From: Spirochaetia bacterium
GTDB lineage: Bacteria; Spirochaetota; Leptospirae; Leptospirales; Leptonemataceae
Assembly (NCBI GenBank): GCA_016195395.1
Contig: JACPZR010000259.1
Span: 1 to 5,864, forward strand
Length of the DNA stretch: 5,864 nt
Direction of reading: 5' to 3'
This document shows positions 1 to 5,864 of this stretch, piece after piece (position 1 is the stretch's first letter; every line of letters begins with the position of its first letter). The notes under the pieces are model-generated. The model was not told the origin of the DNA. It saw only the letters and a program-made list of their open reading frames with translations, and did not search any database. The position numbers and the translations under genes were made by a program.

Positions 1-696
1 CTGGCAATTTCTGACAATGTGCGGAAGATTCTGGTCCAAGACGGCATTGACGCGTCGCACATTGAGATTGCGTATTCGGGGATTGACCCGGAACGACTCC
101 GGTCGCTCCCGGACAGGTCAGTGATCCGCGGCGAGTTCGGTGTTCCGGGGGACGAAATTCTCTTTGGGAATGTGGCGGCGCTCGTCGATCACAAAGACCA
201 GGCAACGCTTCTCCGCGCCGTAGGTTGCATGAAGGACCAGGCTTTGTCGGGTTTCCGTGTGTTTATTGTGGGGGAGGGCGAGCTCCGCCTCTCTCTGGAA
301 GCCTTGTCGGCACAGCTGGGCATATCCCATCTTGTCCGATTCACTGGATTTCGGCGGGATGTGCCGGCGTTTCTGTCCGCCTTTGACGTGTTTGTGATGT
401 CTTCCAAAGAAGAGGGGCTGGGCACCGCTGTGCTTGATGCCATGGCGGCAGGCCTTCCTGTTGTGTGCACGGACGGCGGCGGGCTTCCGGAAATGATCGA
501 AAACGAAAAGGGCGGGCTTTTGAGTCCGGCCAGAAATCCGGAGGCATTGGCGGCGTCCATGGCCTTGCTTCTGCGGGATGCCGAGCGCCGCGCCCGATTT
601 GGCGCCTACAACAAGACCGCTGTACAGCGCTTTTCTTACCAGTCCACGTTTCGAATGACGCTTGCCGCCTACGCCAAACTCTTCAAAGATCGCTGA
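1..696 (+). CDS. Glycosyltransferase family 4, C-terminal part (5' end outside window)
   Basis: This is the C-terminal 231 residues of a GT-B-fold, GT4-type (retaining) glycosyltransferase. The frame is open from base 1, where AISDNVRKIL is typical of the region entering the second Rossmann domain, so the real start lies upstream and the GTG at 19 is internal. Visible family marks are the YSGID segment (about residues 25-29 of the fragment), GNVAALVDHKDQ at the start of the nucleotide-sugar domain, VGEGELR (about 90-96), and the donor-binding EGLGTAVLDAMAAG (from residue 128). That last motif is the E-x7-E signature with Asp in place of the second Glu. Such enzymes move a sugar from a nucleotide-sugar donor onto lipid-linked or surface glycans at the cytoplasmic face. 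The donor and acceptor cannot be told from sequence. The gene ends two bases before the next start, which suggests translational coupling. Family assignment is secure; a role in LPS or other envelope glycan assembly is inferred. Confidence 0.93.
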   Translation: MAISDNVRKILVQDGIDASHIEIAYSGIDPERLRSLPDRSVIRGEFGVPGDEILFGNVAALVDHKDQATLLRAVGCMKDQALSGFRVFIVGEGELRLSLEALSAQLGISHLVRFTGFRRDVPAFLSAFDVFVMSSKEEGLGTAVLDAMAAGLPVVCTDGGGLPEMIENEKGGLLSPARNPEALAASMALLLRDAERRARFGAYNKTAVQRFSYQSTFRMTLAAYAKLFKDR

Positions 697-698
697 TC

Positions 699-1817
699 AT
701 GCCGATGGAATTCCGGGATATTTTCAAACGCGTGCAGAAGCGCGTGGACGACACACGCAAGATGCTCGCTGACACCAGCGCCGAAGCCGGAACCATGATG
801 CGCTCGATCATCGACAGCTTCAGCGATGACGGGATGAACCAGGCCTTTCAGAAGGCGCGCGAGCGCCTGGCTCCCGCGCGCGACCAGCTCCCGGTAGACT
901 TCCAACTCCGCCAGTCGTCTCTGCCGAGGCGTCTCTATGAGCGTCTGTTTCCCGTTTCGCACGTTTTCCGGATCGGCATGAAGTACGGACGCGAACACTT
1001 GGAAGATTTTATGCCTTTATCCGGGGAAGAGTACATCGGCCGCGGATCATACAAGTTTGTGTACCGTCTGCCGTGGCGTGAAGTCATCAAGGTTTCAAAG
1101 GACGTTCTTCCCTCAGACCCGCTTTTTGGTTCCATGTTCCGCGAGGTGGACGCCCACCCCGACCGTTTTTTTACGCCGGATGAACTGGAACTGTGGAATT
1201 TTTCAAAACGCGGCAAGTCGTCCTACCAGAGAGACCGTCTGCGCTTCAAGTTCAACCGGCTGGGAATGGAACGTTATCACTACTGGCGCGTGCGCAAGGC
1301 TCTGCCGGAGCTGGTGCTTCCCACCCGTTTCTTCATGGGTGTGCGTTACCGCAAGGCGTTCATTGGCGAGGGGCATACGGAATCGATGACGCCCATGGAC
1401 AGCCAGATTCTTTTGGTGGGTAAGCACCTGAAAGAATTTGCGCGCGCGGGAAAAGCAGCGGATCAGAACTTCATGGCGCGCCGCCTTTCCCCCAAGTTTG
1501 ATTTCGAGTTCGACAGCGGCCGTTTTGGACGGATTAAGAAAAAGGTGCTCGTCAAGATCACCGAGGATTTCAGAAGGCTGATCAAATTCACGGAAGAGCT
1601 GGCTGTGAATGAAAAGCTGATTCTCGACATTCACACAGAGAACATCATCATTACACTTCCCGATTTTGAGCTCAAGGTGTTCGACTTCCACCTGTTTGAC
1701 GAGCACCTCTACGAGGTGGACCTCAAGTTCAACAATCCGGAGAAAGACCACATCGAAGTCATCGAGAAATTTATTGAATCATTCGACCTGTCGGAGGCAG
1801 CTGGTGACGAAAACTGA
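699..1817 (+). CDS. Divergent kinase-fold protein (possible glycan or small-molecule kinase)
   Basis: This 372-residue protein has no family I can name with certainty. Residues 1-100 are charged and mostly helical. From about 112 there is a kinase-like N-lobe: a glycine-rich loop GRGSYKF (114-120) is followed by VIK, with K131 as the candidate ATP-binding lysine. Near the C terminus LDIHTENII has the D-x4-N spacing of kinase catalytic loops (D310, N315) and resembles the D-[LI]-H-x-x-N of aminoglycoside-phosphotransferase-like enzymes. KVFDFHL then supplies a DFG-like metal aspartate, D329, 14 residues after N315. YrbL-, Kdo-kinase- or WaaP-like proteins are the nearest relatives I would suggest. 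The frame stays open upstream to 465, but that stretch lies inside the glycosyltransferase gene. The ATG at 699, two bases after that gene's stop, is the natural start, although no strong Shine-Dalgarno is seen. Position after a glycosyltransferase and before a phosphatase suggests phosphorylation of a surface sugar or its precursor; this is inference. Confidence 0.8.
   Translation: MPMEFRDIFKRVQKRVDDTRKMLADTSAEAGTMMRSIIDSFSDDGMNQAFQKARERLAPARDQLPVDFQLRQSSLPRRLYERLFPVSHVFRIGMKYGREHLEDFMPLSGEEYIGRGSYKFVYRLPWREVIKVSKDVLPSDPLFGSMFREVDAHPDRFFTPDELELWNFSKRGKSSYQRDRLRFKFNRLGMERYHYWRVRKALPELVLPTRFFMGVRYRKAFIGEGHTESMTPMDSQILLVGKHLKEFARAGKAADQNFMARRLSPKFDFEFDSGRFGRIKKKVLVKITEDFRRLIKFTEELAVNEKLILDIHTENIIITLPDFELKVFDFHLFDEHLYEVDLKFNNPEKDHIEVIEKFIESFDLSEAAGDEN
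1793..1797 (+). promoter_or_regulatory. Ribosome binding site for the HAD phosphatase
   Basis: A perfect GGAGG lies six bases before the GTG at 1804, inside the end of the kinase-like gene. It decides the start of the following gene: the frame is open further upstream, from 1666, but those codons overlap the preceding gene and have no comparable site. Confidence 0.82.
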
Positions 1818-2508
1818 CGGACAATCTCTGCGGATCAAAGCCGTTCTCTTTGATGTGGACGGCACCCTCTTTTCGAGCGAGGGCATCATCCACCAGGTCT
1901 ACGGCGACGAATTCTCCCGCATGAAAGAAGAGCGCGGAAGGCCCGCAGTGCTTCCCACGCTCCCGGAGATCATGCAGCAGATCGGAAAACCTGTGGTTAC
2001 TATTTTTTCAAACCTGGCCCCCGATCTGACGGACGAAGAAAGGAGCCTCCTCAGTAACCGGGTACTCGACAATCTCGTCAAACGGATCGGCGCAGGCGAG
2101 GGTGAGCATTACCCGAAAGTGACGGAAACTCTCCGCGCCATCCGCGGCGCCGGCTACAAGATCTTTGCGGCCAGTAACGGCCGCTTCCGTTACGTGGAAG
2201 CCATTCTCAAAGCCAATGAGACCATCAGCTGTTTTGATGAGATCCCCGTACTCGACAACGTGCGGATCAAGAACAAGGTGGAACTGGTGCAGGATACGCT
2301 CGTGCGCCACAGCATTGCGGCGGGGCAGGCTGTTGTTGTGGGTGACCGGGCCGCGGACAGGGACGCAGCTCTCTCGAATAACGTGAGGTTTGTGGGATGT
2401 ACCTACGGCCACGGATCTGCGGATGAGCTTCTGGGGGCGGCAGCTCTCATCGACGAGATTGCCCGTCTTCCGGATGCCCTGGAGTCGCTCTCAATCGGCG
2501 CGTTATGA
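1804..2508 (+). CDS. HAD-superfamily hydrolase, phosphoglycolate-phosphatase-like
   Basis: This 234-residue HAD phosphatase has all four motifs. Motif I is FDVDGTLF, with nucleophile D17 and acid/base D19. Motif II is S124 in AASNGR. Motif III is a lysine at K156 or K158 in IKNKVELV. Motif IV is GDRAADRD, with D181 and D185 binding Mg. The roughly 105 residues between motifs I and II leave room for a helical C1-type cap, as in phosphoglycolate phosphatases and beta-phosphoglucomutases, and unlike the capless GmhB. It should hydrolyse a small phosphorylated metabolite in the cytoplasm; the substrate is unknown. The GTG start is fixed by the GGAGG at 1793 and gives a 14-base overlap with the kinase-like gene, so the two are probably translationally coupled. 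That pairing suggests the two act on the same or neighbouring phosphosugar, which is inference. Its 3' end overlaps the opposing cyclase gene by 6 bases. Confidence 0.9.
   Translation: MTKTDGQSLRIKAVLFDVDGTLFSSEGIIHQVYGDEFSRMKEERGRPAVLPTLPEIMQQIGKPVVTIFSNLAPDLTDEERSLLSNRVLDNLVKRIGAGEGEHYPKVTETLRAIRGAGYKIFAASNGRFRYVEAILKANETISCFDEIPVLDNVRIKNKVELVQDTLVRHSIAAGQAVVVGDRAADRDAALSNNVRFVGCTYGHGSADELLGAAALIDEIARLPDALESLSIGAL
2503..2508. other. Tail-to-tail overlap of two convergent genes
   Basis: The bases TTATGA carry both stops: TGA (2506-2508) ends the plus-strand phosphatase, and the complement of TTA (2503-2505) gives the TAA ending the minus-strand cyclase. No intergenic space remains, and I see no convincing stem-plus-U-tract terminator on either strand here. 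Transcripts from the two sides therefore probably overlap. Confidence 0.9.
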
Positions 2509-3792
2509 CTTCCGGAGGTTTTCGTAGAGGACCCAGAAAGAATCGTTTGGAATAAGTCCCCCGGGTCCGCGGGTGAATTCAGGTTTAATCCCGGTCACAA
2601 AGTACATGTCGATTTCACCCTTGTTCTTGGCGGCAATTCGCCCGCGATGCTCGCAGGAAAAGAAATTGCGCACCAATTCATACGTGGCGCCGGAGATATT
2701 GATGCGGCCCTTTTCACCCGATGACTCCATCCGGCTGGCTGTATTCACCGTGTCTCCCCAGACGTCATAAGCGAATTTCTTTTCTCCAATGACGCCCGCC
2801 ACGAGCGGTCCCGAATGAATCCCCACGCGGAGCTCCCAGAATGGGAGGCCGGCTTGCTCGCTTACGATCTTCATCTGTTCCATGAAGGAACGGATTTCGA
2901 GAGCCATGAGGACCGCGTCCACAGCATGTGTGTGATTGGCGACGGGAACCCCGCCCACGCACATGTACGCGTCGCCGATGGTTTTGATTTTTTCCATGTT
3001 GTGGTTGTGACCCACACTGTCGAACCGGGAGAAGCATTCATCCAGCTTGGCAATCAAGGCCTGCGGAGAGAGCCGCTCCGCCAGCTGCGTGAAGCCCACA
3101 AAATCCGTGAAAAGAACTGTGGCGCTGTCGTAGTGAAGAGGTTCCACGCGGTCGTGCTTTTTCAGTTCTTCAGCAATCGATTCCGGCAGGACGTTCAAGA
3201 GAAGCTGGTCGGACTTGCGGCGCTCGTTATTCAGGTTGGCCACGAGAATCAGAACTAACGCTCCGGTGAAGAACTGCACAAACAGGTAGTTGCCCCAGAC
3301 GTCACGAGTGCGTTCTTCCATGTGCGCGTACTGCGTGATCCATCCCGGCTGGTTTGTTTCGATCCACAGCATGCCGAGCGTTGTGGCGGCGAACATTGCA
3401 AAGGCGGCGATGGTATTGAGGGCGCTCCGCGAAAGAATCGTGGCGATGACGAGCGCAGGAATAAAGTAATAGTGAGAGCCGCCCATGGACCCCGCATTTC
3501 CCAGAGCGTTTGCGATCAGGTAGGTCTGGATTGTCATAATGAACGGCCAGTAGAGCGACCGGTACAGGCTCTTCACGCGGGAGAAAAAGTAGAATACAAT
3601 GAAGACAAAACCGGCGCCGATTGTGAGGTAGAAGACAAAGCCGTAGTCTTGGAGATACAGAAGAGAGAAGGCGCCTGCAATGTTCGTGATCCCGTTGAAC
3701 AGGGTCATCGTGTTGAATAAGCGATGTTCCAGTGAATCGTGTTTGAGATCGCCGACAACAATGGAAAGAAGGCGCATAACTTTTTCTTTCAT
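2503..3792 (-). CDS. Membrane-bound class III adenylate cyclase
   Basis: This 429-residue protein makes cAMP from ATP. The N-terminal half contains about six hydrophobic segments (roughly 30-47, 50-70, 80-99, 108-120, 124-144 and 168-187), forming a membrane domain of unrecognised sensory type. A helical linker with LLLNVLPESIAEELKKH (about 197-213) leads into the class III catalytic domain (about 225-400). The catalytic set is complete: metal aspartates D230 (LFTDFVGFT) and D274 (TIGDAYM), adenine-selecting K270 and D343 (AYDVWGD), and transition-state residues N350 and R354 (TVNTASRM). The Lys/Asp pair points to adenylate rather than guanylate cyclase. One domain per chain implies a homodimer with the catalytic part in the cytoplasm. 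The ATG at 3792 lacks a Shine-Dalgarno; M6 (ATG at 3777) is an alternative after the A/G-rich GAAAGAAAAAG. It starts 17 bases after the ATP-grasp stop and is probably last in the thiC unit. The ligand of the membrane domain is unknown. Confidence 0.94.
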   Translation of the reverse strand: MKEKVMRLLSIVVGDLKHDSLEHRLFNTMTLFNGITNIAGAFSLLYLQDYGFVFYLTIGAGFVFIVFYFFSRVKSLYRSLYWPFIMTIQTYLIANALGNAGSMGGSHYYFIPALVIATILSRSALNTIAAFAMFAATTLGMLWIETNQPGWITQYAHMEERTRDVWGNYLFVQFFTGALVLILVANLNNERRKSDQLLLNVLPESIAEELKKHDRVEPLHYDSATVLFTDFVGFTQLAERLSPQALIAKLDECFSRFDSVGHNHNMEKIKTIGDAYMCVGGVPVANHTHAVDAVLMALEIRSFMEQMKIVSEQAGLPFWELRVGIHSGPLVAGVIGEKKFAYDVWGDTVNTASRMESSGEKGRINISGATYELVRNFFSCEHRGRIAAKNKGEIDMYFVTGIKPEFTRGPGGLIPNDSFWVLYENLRKS

Positions 3793-3797
3793 TTAGG

Positions 3798-3831
3798 GAA
3801 TCAAGCGGTCATTGCCTTATAGAATCAAGCG
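3798..3831. repeat. Perfect 10-base direct repeat upstream of the cyclase
   Basis: GAATCAAGCG occurs at 3798-3807 and again at 3822-3831, start-to-start distance 24 bases, with 14 bases between. The pair begins six bases upstream of the cyclase start codon and spans the last codons of the ATP-grasp gene. On the coding (minus) strand each copy reads CGCTTGATTC. It could be a regulator site or a translation-level element, or a chance duplication. The repeat is certain; a function is not. Confidence 0.6.
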
Positions 3832-4891
3832 CAAAACCGGAACCGGCAACTTCTTTGGTTTCCGTATTCTTTACAAAGTCGAGCCATAACAGAACCAACT
3901 TCCAGAGCGGCGTGGTAGCATGACCCATCTGCTTGTTCGCGGCGCCTATCTGGAATAGAAGCCGCCATTGCCGCACAAGGGTCTTATATACGAACAGCGG
4001 TCCCGCATCCGGGTCATAGATATTTGTAGATTCCGATGTGGCGCCGTTCAGTTCAACGATGCCGTAGCCCGTTCCTTTACGAAGCGCCTCCGGAGTCGTA
4101 TAACGCACGTCGAAGCGGCCAAAATAGAAATGTTGAAACGACTTGGCCGTCTTGTCGATGGAAGCCTCGAGCGCCTCTGACCACAGGTGCGAGCCGTCCT
4201 TAAAGAGTGCGCCCTGTGCGTGATTGCCCGCGCTCGAAAGGATCAAGGTGCGGCCTTTGGGCACTACGTGATGGAGGTCTCTTTGGTGCCGTGTCAGAAA
4301 GACGTGTGCCTGGAGTCTGTAACGTGGGTGCTCAAGGATCAGTCCTTCCAATGTTTTGTGACCGTCCCCGGTGACGGTTGGAAAGATCTTGTGGGTGATG
4401 GAAAAGATCCGGCCGTTTGGTTCCCCTGGGATGCGCACGTAGAAGATTCCCGCTTCATTGGGTCCCTGATGGTATTTCTGCGCCATAAAGGGCGCACGCG
4501 CGCCTTTCAGATAACGTTCTACGTCGCTTTTGGAGCGCGCGAGCACCACCCCGAACCCCTTCTGCCCGGCGTCCGGCTTGAGAATGCAGGGATAGTTAAG
4601 TTTCTTTAATATTAGGCGGTGTGCCTCTGCGCCCGCCGTTCCCGGTTGAATCACTACAAACGGGAGGACACGCGCCGAACGGCTCTGTGAAAGGATCTGC
4701 GACTTGGATTCTCCCACAAATCCGCCCTCCGGGATCGACGGGTTGGCGGCCGTAATCGTTCCAAAGCCGCGGCAGCGGATGGACCAGTAGATCCAGAACG
4801 GGACCAAGGGGAGATAAAACAGAAACGGCGGCCAGAATTCCAGCCGCCGCGCGCGTTCCCACGCTATGCGAAATCGAAGGACGGGCCGCAT
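3809..4891 (-). CDS. Membrane-anchored ATP-grasp ligase of unknown substrate
   Basis: This 360-residue protein has a basic N terminus, one hydrophobic segment (about 20-38, aromatic- and proline-rich), and then a soluble ATP-grasp-like domain. ILKPDAGQKGFGV (from 103) supplies the nucleotide-binding lysine K105 and glycine-rich loop. FGRFDVRY carries the metal aspartate D261. GIVELNGATSESTN (from 277) gives metal ligands E280 and N282, in the pattern of D-Ala-D-Ala-ligase and carboxylate-amine ligase relatives. Such enzymes join a carboxylate to an amine or thiol through an acyl-phosphate. The substrate is not predictable, and it should not be called Ddl. Either GTG at 4894 or ATG at 4891 can start it. 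I prefer the ATG. Both directly follow the TAG of thiC, with only a weak AGG nearby, so translation is probably coupled to thiC. ATP use argues for a cytoplasmic catalytic domain; the odd NPSIPEGGFVGESK segment just after the membrane helix is probably a family trait. Confidence 0.85.
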   Translation of the reverse strand: MRPVLRFRIAWERARRLEFWPPFLFYLPLVPFWIYWSIRCRGFGTITAANPSIPEGGFVGESKSQILSQSRSARVLPFVVIQPGTAGAEAHRLILKKLNYPCILKPDAGQKGFGVVLARSKSDVERYLKGARAPFMAQKYHQGPNEAGIFYVRIPGEPNGRIFSITHKIFPTVTGDGHKTLEGLILEHPRYRLQAHVFLTRHQRDLHHVVPKGRTLILSSAGNHAQGALFKDGSHLWSEALEASIDKTAKSFQHFYFGRFDVRYTTPEALRKGTGYGIVELNGATSESTNIYDPDAGPLFVYKTLVRQWRLLFQIGAANKQMGHATTPLWKLVLLWLDFVKNTETKEVAGSGFALDSIRQ

Positions 4892-4894
4892 CAC

Positions 4895-5864
<970 letters not shown>

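Noticed and set aside
465..698. Upstream extension of the kinase-like reading frame by 78 codons.
   Set aside because: It lies wholly inside the well-supported glycosyltransferase gene, its translation is Arg/Gly-rich and featureless, and the ATG at 699 fits the operon spacing.
1203..1751. Open frame of 182 codons on the minus strand opposite the kinase-like gene.
   Set aside because: It is antisense to a gene with recognisable catalytic motifs and shows no domain of its own, so it is a shadow of the GC-rich coding strand.
1666..1803. Upstream extension of the HAD reading frame.
   Set aside because: The translation is low-complexity Ser/Thr/Arg, antiphase to the kinase-like gene, whose DFH motif lies there. 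The GGAGG-GTG start at 1804 places the DxD motif at the usual distance from the N terminus.
2508..2519. Near-palindrome ACTTCCGGAGGT followed by TTT, considered as a terminator for the plus-strand unit.
   Set aside because: The stem would be only four pairs with one G-U around a CCGG loop, and the T run is short. It is also inside the cyclase coding region, so it is not convincing as an intrinsic terminator.

Overview
The window reads as a gene-dense stretch of a Gram-negative-like bacterial chromosome of moderately high GC. It holds six protein genes, no RNA genes, no mobile elements and almost no non-coding DNA. The lineage cannot be fixed from these genes. ThiC is too conserved to help, and the other products belong to broad families. 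An uncultured or metagenome-derived organism with a glycan-rich envelope is a reasonable guess, not a demonstrated fact.

Left half, plus strand (1-2508): three tightly packed genes. First is the C-terminal part of a family-4 glycosyltransferase, whose start lies off the window. Two bases after its stop begins a 372-residue protein with a divergent kinase-like ATP site and catalytic loop. That gene overlaps by 14 bases a HAD-superfamily phosphatase, whose GTG start is supported by a GGAGG ribosome binding site. I infer one transcription unit in which a sugar transferase, a putative small-molecule or glycan kinase and a phosphatase act on cell-surface sugars or their precursors.

Right half, minus strand (5864-2503): three genes read leftward. 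First is the C-terminal part of thiC (HMP-phosphate synthase of thiamine biosynthesis), whose start lies off the window. Immediately after its stop begins a membrane-anchored ATP-grasp ligase of unknown substrate. Seventeen bases after that comes a membrane-bound class III adenylate cyclase with every catalytic residue present. The thiC-ligase-cyclase combination is unusual. The close spacing suggests co-transcription, but a functional link to thiamine is not shown.

The two units converge and their last genes overlap tail-to-tail by 6 bases, so no dedicated terminator separates them. The observations most worth checking are the unclassified kinase-like protein and its coupled phosphatase, an abrupt alanine-codon shift inside thiC (possible recombination or assembly junction), a perfect 10-base direct repeat just upstream of the cyclase, and the orphan ATP-grasp protein.
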